From Bacteroidales bacterium (lineage in GTDB: Bacteria > Bacteroidota > Bacteroidia > Bacteroidales > UBA932): a stretch of DNA of 18,747 bases. Positions 5,983 through 11,944 of this stretch are shown here, one piece after another (position 1 is the first letter of the stretch; every line of letters starts with the position of its first letter). Made by a program: the position numbers and the translations under genes. A model generated the notes under the pieces. That model was given only the letters and a program-made list of their open reading frames with translations, was not told the origin of the DNA and did no database searches. Location: the NCBI GenBank assembly GCA_023227835.1, contig JALOCI010000052.1, positions 1 to 18,747 on the forward strand, given 5' to 3'.

Positions 5983-6032
5983 AAGAAAAAACCACCTCGC
6001 TTGCGAGCGGGTGGGCCTGTGGCTTGCGCCAT
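5967..6032 (-). CDS. Candidate leader peptide (21 aa) of the early operon
   Basis: A 21-residue frame, starting MAQATGPPARK and ending FFFRWGA. Its ATG follows AGGGGTG with 6-base spacing, one of the best ribosome-binding sites in the window (complementary to the 16S tail with one G-U). The intrinsic terminator 5986-6014 lies inside the coding sequence, and the U tract encodes the FFF run. Start about 16 bases after the predicted transcription start, good SD and an overlapping terminator fit an attenuation leader peptide. Codon runs that point to a particular amino acid sensor are weak (PP, FFF). It could also be a chance frame. Confidence 0.45.
   Translation of the reverse strand: MAQATGPPARKRGGFFFRWGA
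5986..6014 (-). terminator. Intrinsic terminator/attenuator in the early leader
   Basis: In the leftward RNA, CCACCCGCTCGCAAGCGAGG-TGG folds into a bulged GC stem, immediately followed by TTTTTTCTTT. It lies about 35 bases after the predicted start of the early promoter (6056-6084) and more than 250 bases before the first main gene. Early transcription would therefore need read-through, antitermination or attenuation control. Confidence 0.7.
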
Positions 6033-6047
6033 CAGTTTCACCCCTCA

Positions 6048-6060
6048 ACGATTTAATCGT
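6048..6060. promoter_or_regulatory. Operator-like palindrome over the early promoter -10
   Basis: ACGATT-T-AATCGT is a perfect palindrome with 6-base arms. It overlaps the -10 element (6056-6061) and the expected start site of the leftward early promoter, where a repressor would block polymerase. The HTH protein at 6697-6897 is one candidate binder, but no link is shown. Confidence 0.5.
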
Positions 6061-6084
6061 AGCAGACGCCACGGTTTCGGTCAA
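6056..6084 (-). promoter_or_regulatory. Sigma70-type promoter for the leftward early operon
   Basis: On the minus strand the -35 is TTGACC (6079-6084), the spacer is 17 bases and the -10 is TACGAT (6056-6061), preceded by TGC to give an extended -10. The predicted start is near 6048. It is the best promoter match in the window and points at the leader peptide, leader terminator and early operon. Confidence 0.7.
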
Positions 6085-6092
6085 GTCCTATG

Positions 6093-6153
6093 TGTGGATA
6101 ACTTTAGGCAGAGGTAAGCATTTTTCGCGCGCCGTTTTATCTCGTTATCCACA
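6093..6153. other. Inverted pair of perfect DnaA boxes (origin-like site)
   Basis: TGTGGATAA at 6093-6101 is the reverse complement of TTATCCACA, and TTATCCACA itself occurs at 6145-6153. Both match the canonical DnaA box exactly, in opposite orientation, 43 bases apart. The spacer contains short A/T runs and GCGCGC. The first box is 8 bases upstream of the early promoter -35. They may mark a replication origin that uses host DnaA, or DnaA control of early transcription. Two boxes alone are not proof of an origin. Confidence 0.5.
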
Positions 6154-6528
6154 GCCCTAAAACGTGCATCTTGGTACAGGCGGCCCTTTACTTCCCTCCC
6201 TCACCCCCTTGCGCACAAGGCAAGCGGGATGGTGGCTAGGTGAGAAGCATTGGGTAAAGTCGCTCGCGTAAAACGGTAACTGCTACGCTCCTCGCCGAAC
6301 TTCCATACCGATCTTGGCGTCGGCTCCGGCATCCCGGATTTCACGGCTGGTGTTGCGTTCATTCTCGGCTTCGTCGGCAAGGGGATGGTCCCCCGTTGTC
6401 AGGGCCGGGACAGCGCGGGGGCTATAGTCCCTGCCGACGAGCGCTTTTTGGACAGTTTACGGAGCGGTCCAAACCAAAGCTCCTGTTACCGCTTCTTTCG
6501 TCTTTCCGGTCACGGTGTCTTGCCTGTC
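6154..6528. other. Non-coding stretch between DnaA boxes and terminator
   Basis: No convincing gene. The stretch contains the palindrome CCTTG-CGCA-CAAGG (6207-6220), the hairpin GGGGA-TGG-TCCCC near 6381-6394, a TGCTAC word (6281-6286) also found at both leftward promoters, and a possible decayed leftward frame (6283-6513). It looks less GC-rich than the genes around it. No tRNA or known RNA family was recognised. Confidence 0.4.
6283..6513 (-). pseudogene. Possible decayed or read-through frame (77 codons with one in-frame TAA)
   Basis: From a GTG at 6511-6513 the frame reads VTGKTKEAVTGALVWTAP, then TAA (6457-6459), then 57 codons including DHPLADEAENERNTSREIR and ending MEVRRGA, before TAG at 6283-6285. 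The second part has a protein-like composition and no ATG that would give more than 7 residues. An inactive gene, a recoded stop, or a chance open frame in GC-rich DNA are all possible; chance is the default. Confidence 0.2.
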
Positions 6529-6578
6529 AAAAAACCGTCAGCGGCCCGCGACTGCGAAATCGCGCTGGCCCTTGACGG
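6529..6578 (-). terminator. Strong intrinsic terminator, leftward
   Basis: In the leftward RNA, CCGTCA pairs with TGACGG, GGCC with GGCC, and an inner CGCGA/TCGCG stem caps it (6535-6578), followed directly by TTTTTT (6529-6534). It would stop leftward transcripts from the HTH/membrane-protein unit before they reach the DnaA boxes and early promoter. Confidence 0.7.
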
Positions 6579-6601
6579 TTCTCTGTGATGTGGTGTAGAG
6601 T
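6572..6601 (+). promoter_or_regulatory. Weak candidate rightward promoter
   Basis: TTGACG (6572-6577), 18-base spacer, TAGAGT (6596-6601). The -35 lies inside the arm of the 6535-6578 hairpin. A transcript from it would meet the 6633-6665 hairpin after about 30-60 bases, so it could make only a short RNA unless read through. Confidence 0.25.
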
Positions 6602-6632
6602 ATAGACATAGTTTTTGTTGCAAAAATACTAT

Positions 6633-6665
6633 ACACCCCCTCGCGCAGAACGCGCAAGGGGGTGT
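6633..6665. terminator. Bidirectional terminator-like hairpin
   Basis: ACACCCCCT pairs with AGGGGGTGT and GCGC with GCGC around AGAAC. Leftward, the stem is continuous through a G-U pair and is followed by ATAGTATTTTT; rightward, it is followed by TCGTTTT. It sits 31 bases past the HTH gene's stop. A second near-palindrome (ATAGTTTTTG and CAAAAATACTAT, about 6609-6632) adjoins it. Confidence 0.6.
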
Positions 6666-6696
6666 TCGTTTTCCTGTCAAGTCCCCTCATGGACCC

Positions 6697-6897
6697 TCAA
6701 GATTTCGGCGGGCGCATCAGGTTCCTCATCTCCCCCGCCTCCCTCATGCGGTCAACCTCGTCCTGCCCGACGACCCATAGGTATCCGGCTACGCGGTGGG
6801 CCTTCATCGTCCCCTTCTTCACTCGGTTGAGCGCGGCGGTCCGGGAAATCCCGCACATCTCGGCGACTTGCTTCAGGCTGTAGGTTTTTTGAGGCAT
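6697..6897 (-). CDS. Small HTH DNA-binding protein (excisionase/MerR-like)
   Basis: A 66-residue protein. KTYSLKQVAEMCGISRTAAL (4-23) is a helix-turn-helix of the excisionase/MerR type, followed by RVKKGTMKAHRVAGYLWVV, the usual wing region, and an EVDRMRE helix. This one-domain size fits Xis, Cox or AlpA-like regulators, which bind and bend DNA or act as repressors or activators. The gene follows the small membrane-protein gene by 8 bases and is followed by two terminators (6633-6665 and 6529-6578). It lies next to both leftward promoters and the DnaA boxes, so regulation of the control region is likely. No integrase is in the window, so excisionase activity cannot be assumed. Confidence 0.8.
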   Translation of the reverse strand: MPQKTYSLKQVAEMCGISRTAALNRVKKGTMKAHRVAGYLWVVGQDEVDRMREAGEMRNLMRPPKS

Positions 6898-6905
6898 GGT
6901 TGTTT

Positions 6906-7028
6906 TCAGATTACCGAGCCGAGGAACGCGCCCAGCGTAACTATCGCGGCTATCGAGATGAACAGGAAGGCGTCGTCCACCTTGTGATTGCGCATGAAGG
7001 CGAGGATTTTACTGGTGATCTTGAGCAT
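6906..7028 (-). CDS. Small membrane protein (40 aa)
   Basis: A 40-residue frame. It begins MLKITSKILAFMRNHKVDDA, a basic head, then has one hydrophobic segment of about 20 residues (FLFISIAAIVTLGAFLGSVI, 21-40) that runs to the C-terminus. A single-pass membrane protein with the basic part inside is expected. It lies between the promoter at 7166-7195 and the HTH gene, which starts 8 bases after its stop. There is no clear SD. Small phage membrane proteins of this kind include superinfection-exclusion and holin-like factors, but nothing here distinguishes them. Confidence 0.55.
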   Translation of the reverse strand: MLKITSKILAFMRNHKVDDAFLFISIAAIVTLGAFLGSVI

Positions 7029-7161
7029 AACGGATTTGTTGGGTCACGGTTGAGTCTATTGCGCCGCCGGCCAGTGACGCGCTGAGGCGTATGGCCGGGG
7101 CTGGTAGGACGGTCGGCAGGGCTGGCAGTCGTGACCGCTGGCGGTGTCGAGTCCTATCTGT

Positions 7162-7195
7162 TGCTACAGTAGCACAGGTGATAACCAAGTGTCAA
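7162..7195 (-). promoter_or_regulatory. Leftward promoter with palindrome over its -10
   Basis: On the minus strand, TTGACA (7190-7195), 18-base spacer ending TGC, then TACTGT (7166-7171): a consensus -35 with an extended but otherwise poor -10. The perfect palindrome TGCTAC-A-GTAGCA (7162-7174) covers the -10, as another palindrome does at the early promoter. The unit driven would be the membrane protein and HTH gene, with a leader of about 130 bases in which I see no gene. Confidence 0.5.
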
Positions 7196-7203
7196 GGCCT
7201 CCC

Positions 7204-7212
7204 CGTGGATAA
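7204..7212 (-). other. Near-consensus DnaA box
   Basis: CGTGGATAA is TTATCCACG on the minus strand, one mismatch from the DnaA box. It lies between the -35 elements of the two divergent promoters. It is the third such site in the control region. Confidence 0.35.
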
Positions 7213-7219
7213 CTTACGG

Positions 7220-7249
7220 TTGTCAAAATGTTTTTAGATTTGGTGTGAT
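7220..7249 (+). promoter_or_regulatory. Candidate rightward promoter for the metK cassette
   Basis: TTGTCA (7220-7225), 18-base spacer, TGTGAT (7244-7249). It matches five of six and four of six consensus bases. It would give a leader of about 30 bases before the metK ATG at 7286, with no visible SD. It is back to back with the leftward promoter at 7166-7195. Confidence 0.4.
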
Positions 7250-7285
7250 GAACAGGCCAATATTTACGCATTTACCGTTTCCCAT

Positions 7286-8332
7286 ATGCGAACAGTCGAA
7301 TCCGTCACCGAAGGCCACCCCGACAAGGTCTGCGATCAGATTTCTGACGCCATCCTTGACGCCTACCTGGCCCGCGACCCCGCCGCGCGCGTGGCCGTGG
7401 AGGCTTTCGGTTCGCACGGCATGCTCATGCTCGGCGGCGAGATCAGCGGGGCGGCCGAGGTCGACCCGGTCCAGGTGGCCTTGCGCGTCTACCGCGAGGT
7501 CGGCTACGAGGACGAGCTCGAGGTCTTCACCAACATCGAGGAGCAGTCGCCGGAGATTGCGAGGGGCGTGGACCTCGGCGGCGCGGGCGACCAGGGCATC
7601 ATGTACGGCTACGCCAGCGCCGAGACGCCGGAGTTCCTGCCCCTGCCCGTCGTCCTCGCTCAACGCCTGTCGTGGGGCCTCGCCAGCCTGCGCCGCACGA
7701 GCCCGGCCTTCTCGTGGCTCCGGCCCGACGGCAAGACGCAGGTCACGATGGACCGCGGGCGTGTCACGGCGGTCGTCGTTTCCTGTCAGCACCGCGAGGA
7801 CGTCCCGGCGGGGGAGATCCGCCGCCTGCTCGTCGAGCACCTCATCGGCCCCACGGTCGGCGACCTCGAAGGCGTCCATGTCCTCGTGAACCCGGCCGGC
7901 TCGTTTGTCCAGGGCGGTTTCGCCGCGGACACCGGCCTCACCGGGCGCAAGATCATGGTGGACACCTACGGCGGCCTCATCCCGCACGGCGGCGGCGCCT
8001 TCTCCGGCAAGGACCCGACGAAAGTCGACCGCTCCGGCGCCTACATGGCCCGCTTCGCCGCCAAGAACCTCGTCGCCAACGGCCTCGCGAAGAACGTCTT
8101 CGTCTCCGTCGCCTACGCCATCGGAAAGGAGGAGCCGGTGATGCTGCGCGCCGTCGCCGGTGACGGGCGCGACCTCTCGCCGTACCTGCGCCAGCACTTC
8201 GATTTCCGTCCGCGCGCCATCCTCGAGCGCCTCTCCCTGCGCCGCCCCATCTACCGCAACACCGCCGCCTACGGGCACTTCGGCCGCGACGAGTTCCCGT
8301 GGGAGGAGAAGGTTGACCTGCCGACAGCATGA
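7286..8332 (+). CDS. metK: S-adenosylmethionine synthetase
   Basis: A 348-residue methionine adenosyltransferase, which makes SAM from ATP and methionine in the cytoplasm. Signature blocks in order: SVTEGHPDKVCDQISDAILD (near the N-terminus), GGEISG, GAGDQGIMYGYASAETPE, RPDGKTQVT, TGRKIMVDTYGG, GGGAFSGKDPTKVDRSGAY, and the end YRNTAAYGHFGRDEFPW. All catalytic regions seem present. It is shorter than the usual 380-400 residues, mainly through shorter linkers and N-terminus. There is no SD; the start at 7286 is set by the family's N-terminal motif and because the upstream ATG (7248) is in another frame. It overlaps the LicD gene by ATGA. In a phage context it probably feeds the methyltransferase two genes on, or offsets host SAM limits. 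Confidence 0.95.
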   Translation: MRTVESVTEGHPDKVCDQISDAILDAYLARDPAARVAVEAFGSHGMLMLGGEISGAAEVDPVQVALRVYREVGYEDELEVFTNIEEQSPEIARGVDLGGAGDQGIMYGYASAETPEFLPLPVVLAQRLSWGLASLRRTSPAFSWLRPDGKTQVTMDRGRVTAVVVSCQHREDVPAGEIRRLLVEHLIGPTVGDLEGVHVLVNPAGSFVQGGFAADTGLTGRKIMVDTYGGLIPHGGGAFSGKDPTKVDRSGAYMARFAAKNLVANGLAKNVFVSVAYAIGKEEPVMLRAVAGDGRDLSPYLRQHFDFRPRAILERLSLRRPIYRNTAAYGHFGRDEFPWEEKVDLPTA

Positions 8333-8859
8333 ATGACCTGAAACTGGCCGAAAGGCTCGTCGTCGAGCTCCTGGGGATTTTCCCCCGTTCCTTCTGCGCC
8401 TACGGCACCGCCCTCGGCGTCGTGCGCGAGGGCGCGATACTGGCCCACGACCTCGACACCGACATCGGCGTGATGTCGGCAGACTTCTCATGGGACTCCG
8501 TGGTCGAGGCCGTACGGCGCGGCTGGGAAATCCGACACGTCTTCGGCATGAGGCACCTCGGCCTCGAGATAGCCCTCATGCGCGACGGAGTCAAGACCGA
8601 CGTCATGGTCATCTACCCCGAAGCGGGGGGCTTCACCAACTCGCTCTGGGACAACGGCGGGAGGAACGGCCTCGCCGACCGCATAATCCACTCCTACCCG
8701 TCCCCCGTCATGGGCGTCGAGGAATGGCGCATGGGCGACGTCCCGGTCCGGACGCTCGGCCCCGCCTACCTCGCGCACGTCTACGGCGACTGGCGCACGC
8801 CGGTCAAGTCGTGGGACTGGCGCACCGACCACCTGTGCCGCAAGGCCAAAAACGCATGA
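8329..8859 (+). CDS. LicD/fukutin-family nucleotidyltransferase-like protein
   Basis: A 176-residue protein. CAYGTALGVVREGAILAHDL, continuing as DTDIGV (residues 23-48), matches the LicD family signature GTxLGxxRxx...DxDxDxG, with Asp41, Asp43 and Asp45 as metal ligands. KTDVMVIY (89-96) supplies a probable third Asp (91), and VYGDWRTP (151-158) is the family's late YGxxWxxP motif. LicD proteins move phosphocholine or similar phospho-groups from a CDP donor to sugars. Start and stop overlap metK and the methyltransferase by ATGA, so the four genes form one translationally coupled set. The donor and acceptor are unknown. Confidence 0.82.
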   Translation: MNDLKLAERLVVELLGIFPRSFCAYGTALGVVREGAILAHDLDTDIGVMSADFSWDSVVEAVRRGWEIRHVFGMRHLGLEIALMRDGVKTDVMVIYPEAGGFTNSLWDNGGRNGLADRIIHSYPSPVMGVEEWRMGDVPVRTLGPAYLAHVYGDWRTPVKSWDWRTDHLCRKAKNA

Positions 8860-9404
8860 GAAAGAAGAACAAGGACTGGAGGGCCTTCTACCTCCACGGC
8901 GACGCGCCGGAGGGACCGACCGACTTCTGCCGCTTCGTCCTCTCGCTGGGGCTGTTCGGCGAGACCGCCGTCGACCTCGGGTGCGGCAACTGCCGGGACA
9001 CCCGCGAGCTTTCGACGCGCTACGCGACCATAGGCATAGACCCGGCCGCCGTCGACCTGTCGGCCCACGCCGCGCGCGCCTCCGACAGCCTCGACCTCAT
9101 CGGCGCGGCTGACCTCGTGTATTCGCGCTTCTGGCTCCACTCGGTCGCTGACGCGGAAATCGACGCCGTCCTGCGCGCCGCCCCTAGGCACTTCGCCGCC
9201 GAGTCGCGGGTCGTCGGGGACGAGCCGAAGCTCTACCGCGACCACGACCGCCACCTTACCGACGGGCAGGCGCTCGTCAGAAAGGCCATGGCCATGGGCT
9301 ACCGCCTCATCCACTACTCCGAGGGCCGTGGGATGGCCCGCTACCGCGACGAGGACCCGCTCGTCTGCCGCATCGTGCTCACCAGGGACGAGATATGGGC
9401 ATGA
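8856..9404 (+). CDS. Class I SAM-dependent methyltransferase
   Basis: A 182-residue protein. AVDLGCGNCRDT (38-49) is the glycine-rich SAM motif I, IGIDPAAV (59-66) has the acidic residue that grips the ribose, and DLVYSRFWLHSVAD (86-99) is the motif IV region. The C-terminal part (MGYRLIHYSEGRGMARYRDE) follows the usual order of beta strands. No target-recognition domain is seen, so a small molecule or sugar is more likely than DNA as substrate. The ATG at 8856 overlaps the LicD stop; a reading frame continues upstream to 8490 but would run through the LicD gene. The stop overlaps the glycosyltransferase start. Nearby metK would supply its cofactor. Confidence 0.8.
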   Translation: MRKKNKDWRAFYLHGDAPEGPTDFCRFVLSLGLFGETAVDLGCGNCRDTRELSTRYATIGIDPAAVDLSAHAARASDSLDLIGAADLVYSRFWLHSVADAEIDAVLRAAPRHFAAESRVVGDEPKLYRDHDRHLTDGQALVRKAMAMGYRLIHYSEGRGMARYRDEDPLVCRIVLTRDEIWA

Positions 9405-11128
9405 GCGACGTCACCGCCATCGTCATATCGTTCCTCCGCCCCGGCTTCACCGAGGCCTGCATCCGCTCGCTCCGCGCGTGCTACCCCGACATCCGCGTCA
9501 TCGTCGGGGAGAACGGGGAGATTGACGCCCGCCTGCGCTCCGCCTGCGCCGAGGTCGGGGCCCGCTACGTCGTCCTGCCCTTCGACTCCGGAGTTTGCCG
9601 CGCGCGCAACAGGCTCGTGTCGCTGGCGGAGACCGAGTTCGTCCTCGTGGGCGACGACGACTTCCTCTACGACGCCGGCGCGCGCGCCGACGACATGGCC
9701 GCGTTCCTGCGCTCCCGCCGCAAGTTCGACCTGATCGGCGGGCGCATAACCGAGAACGGGAAACTGCGCGACTACCAGGGCTACAGCGAGCTCGTCGAGG
9801 GCCCGCCGCGCAGGATGGTGAGCCACGCCCTCGACCCGGAGGACGCCAAGACAGACAGCAAAAGCGGCCTGCGCTTCATGCCCGCCGACCTCACGTTCAA
9901 CTACTTCGTCGCGAGGACCGAGAAGGTGAGGGCCGTCCCGTGGGACGAGGAGATAAAGGTCGCCTACGAGCACTTCTCGTGGTTCTTCGACTTCAAGCTC
10001 GCGGGGAACCGCGCCGCCTTCTCCCCCGACCCCGTCGTCATCCACAAGCCCAAGGGGGTGGACGCCCGCGCCGACGCCAGATACCGCCAATACCGCGTCC
10101 GCAAGGACGACAAGCGCCGCTTCTTCGAGCGCTTCGGCATCGCCTACTTCGTCGGCATGGAAGGCGCGGAGACCCCCGCCCCGCAGGACGACCCGCTGGA
10201 AGCGATAGAGTTCGCGGTGACCACGTTCATGCGCCCGGAAGCCCTCAGGCGCCTCCTGCTCTCGGTGGCCGAGTTCGCCCCGACCGCAAACGTCACCGTC
10301 GCCGACCAGTCCTTCGACGCGAAGGCGTGGGAGGCCCTCCGCCCCGCGCTCAAGGCGGCAGGCCTCAAGAACGACGTGAATGTCATCGAGATGCCCCACG
10401 ACGCGGGGCTGTCCGCCTCCCGCAACCGCCTCGTGTCGGGGTGCGGGAGGGAGATGGTGTTCCTGCTAGACGACGACTTCGTCTTCACGGAGAGGACGGA
10501 CGCGGCGAAGCTGGCCCGGAAGCTGAAGGCAGAGGGACTGGACCTCGTGGCCGGGGCGATAGACCTCGGAGAGGGCAGGCTCCAGCATTACGAGGGGCGC
10601 TTCGAGAGGGACGGCGGGAGGCTCAGGCAGGTCCCAGCGGACAGGCCCCCCTACGACTACGTCTTCAACTTCTTCGTCGCGAAAACGTCGGCGCTCAAGG
10701 CGTGCCGCTGGGACGAGGGCCTCAAGGTCGCGGAGCACATGGACTACTTCCTCTCCCACAAGGGCAAGCTCAAGCTCGGCTACGACCCTTCCGTGAGCGT
10801 GCTCCACCTGCGCGACCGGTCGCCGGAATACTCGCGGATGCGCGGGCGCTCCTACGCCTTCACCGCGAGGATGATGGTGAAGCACGGCCTCGACTTCATC
10901 CGCACCCACTCAGGCGACGAGATCAGGCTACCCGACATGAGGGAGAAGGCGGCGGAATTCGAGGCGGCCGAGCCGAAGCGCGAGGAGCCGTGCGGGAGGG
11001 TCGCGGTCTGCCGCAGGCCCGTGTTCGTCGGCAACCGCCGTTACTTCCCCGGCGCTGTCCTGCCGGAGAAGGCGCTCGACCTCCTGGACGACGCGCAGAA
11101 GGCGCGGGCCGTGAGGTGGAGGCGTTAA
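9401..11128 (+). CDS. Tandem GT2 glycosyltransferase (two domains) with small C-terminal domain
   Basis: A 575-residue protein. Domain 1 (about 3-250) begins VTAIVISFLRPGFTEACIRS and has DDDF (85-88) and WDEE (181-184). Domain 2 (about 268-500) begins EFAVTTFMRPEALRRLLLSV, with DAGLSASRNRLVS (334-346), DDDF (357-360) and WDEGLKVAEHMDYF (437-450). Both are GT-A-fold, family 2 type, with DxD-like metal sites, and are similar enough to suggest duplication. The last 45 residues (CRRPVFVGNRRYFPGAVL...) look like a small beta domain common in phage structural genes. Start 9401 (MSDV) is chosen for the ATGA overlap; 9395 is also possible. It may make a disaccharide on a virion protein or other acceptor. 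No signal peptide or membrane anchor. Confidence 0.85.
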   Translation: MSDVTAIVISFLRPGFTEACIRSLRACYPDIRVIVGENGEIDARLRSACAEVGARYVVLPFDSGVCRARNRLVSLAETEFVLVGDDDFLYDAGARADDMAAFLRSRRKFDLIGGRITENGKLRDYQGYSELVEGPPRRMVSHALDPEDAKTDSKSGLRFMPADLTFNYFVARTEKVRAVPWDEEIKVAYEHFSWFFDFKLAGNRAAFSPDPVVIHKPKGVDARADARYRQYRVRKDDKRRFFERFGIAYFVGMEGAETPAPQDDPLEAIEFAVTTFMRPEALRRLLLSVAEFAPTANVTVADQSFDAKAWEALRPALKAAGLKNDVNVIEMPHDAGLSASRNRLVSGCGREMVFLLDDDFVFTERTDAAKLARKLKAEGLDLVAGAIDLGEGRLQHYEGRFERDGGRLRQVPADRPPYDYVFNFFVAKTSALKACRWDEGLKVAEHMDYFLSHKGKLKLGYDPSVSVLHLRDRSPEYSRMRGRSYAFTARMMVKHGLDFIRTHSGDEIRLPDMREKAAEFEAAEPKREEPCGRVAVCRRPVFVGNRRYFPGAVLPEKALDLLDDAQKARAVRWRR

Positions 11129-11141
11129 GAGGCAAAACATT

Positions 11142-11480
11142 ATGGAAGTGAAAAACAGGCCCATCGGCGAGATCATCCCCTACGCCGCAAACGCCAAGAA
11201 GCACGTCAAAAAGCAGATTGAGCAGGTGTCAAAGTCCATCGAGGCGTTCGGCTGGGCGCAGCCTCTCGTCGTGGACTGCGACGGCAACCTCATCATCGGT
11301 CATTGCCGCCTCGAGGCCGCGCTTAAGCTCGGTCTCAAGGAGGTTCCGACCGTCACGATGGCCGACCTTTCCCCCGAGCAGGTGAAGGCCTTGAGGCTGG
11401 TCGAGCTAGACCCACACTACTGCGACGTGATAATCAAGCGCTGGGAGGACTACACCAGCCGTAAGGCAGAAAAGGCATGA
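11142..11480 (+). CDS. ParB-like domain protein with the tail of a lost DNA methyltransferase
   Basis: A 112-residue protein. Residues 5-80 are a ParB/sulfiredoxin-type N-terminal domain, with FGWAQPLVVDCDGNLIIGHC (36-55) including the GHxR-like motif GHCR (53-56), and AALKLGLKEVPTV. Residues 87-111 (VELDPHYCDVIIKRWEDYTS...) match the end of ParB-methyltransferase fusions, where the sequence ELDPxYCDVIxxRWxxxTG closes the DNA methylase. The methyltransferase core with its DPPY motif is missing, and the two ends are joined in frame. It may be a shortened protein that keeps DNA binding, or a remnant. A fair SD (AAGAGG) precedes it. It lies before and overlaps the small terminase. Confidence 0.85.
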   Translation: MEVKNRPIGEIIPYAANAKKHVKKQIEQVSKSIEAFGWAQPLVVDCDGNLIIGHCRLEAALKLGLKEVPTVTMADLSPEQVKALRLVELDPHYCDVIIKRWEDYTSRKAEKA

Positions 11481-11944
11481 AAGTCGAAAATCCAGTCAAA
11501 CTGACCGATGAGGTCTCTCTAAAGCTAGAGCAGGCCGCCGCCATCGACGCGACTTGGGAGGAATGCGCGTTTTACGCGGGCATCAGCCCTGCCTGCCTTT
11601 ACAACTGGCTTGAGAGCGTCGAGGGGTTGAGGGAGCGATTGGAGGCGTTGCGCAACAAGCCGGTTCTCAAGGCCAGGCAGTCGCTGGTCGGCTCGCTCGA
11701 CTCCCCGGAGATGGCGCTGAAATACCTAGAACGCAAGCGTAAGGTGGAGTTCGCCCTGCGCCTCGAAAGCACGGGCGCGGACGGGGAGGCCCTGTTTGCC
11801 GACGTGACCGAGACGCTCAAGTCGCTCACCGAGCAGCTGCGCGCCGACGAGGACGCTGAGGACGCGGACGCGAAACATGAACAAGCGAAGACAGATGCCG
11901 AACCTAGACCCGAAACCGCCGCTCCCGCCGCTGTCCGGCCGTGA
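11477..11944 (+). CDS. Terminase small subunit-like protein
   Basis: A 155-residue protein. An N-terminal helix-turn-helix (KLEQAAAIDATWEECAFYAG, then ISPACLYNWLES, about 16-47) is followed by a helical segment with KPVLKARQSLVGSLDSPEMA and KYLERKRKVEFALRLES. The C-terminal 50 residues are acidic and Ala/Pro-rich. HTH plus helical oligomerisation region fits small terminases, which bind packaging sites and stimulate the large subunit. The assignment rests strongly on position just upstream of the large terminase. Its start overlaps the ParB-like stop as ATGA, and its end overlaps the terL start by 68 bases, in the acidic tail. No pac or cos site was identified. Confidence 0.75.
   Translation: MKVENPVKLTDEVSLKLEQAAAIDATWEECAFYAGISPACLYNWLESVEGLRERLEALRNKPVLKARQSLVGSLDSPEMALKYLERKRKVEFALRLESTGADGEALFADVTETLKSLTEQLRADEDAEDADAKHEQAKTDAEPRPETAAPAAVRP

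Noticed and set aside
5967..6060. Similarity of the early leader (CTGATGGC and nearby) to fluoride or TPP riboswitches
   Set aside because: Only short words match; the required paired elements of either class are absent.
6385..6588. 67-codon plus-strand frame in the control region
   Set aside because: It runs into the arms of the strong terminator hairpin, has no SD and shows no recognisable domain.
7223..8491. A 422-codon minus-strand frame over metK
   Set aside because: Antisense shadow of metK with Arg/Gly-rich low-complexity composition.
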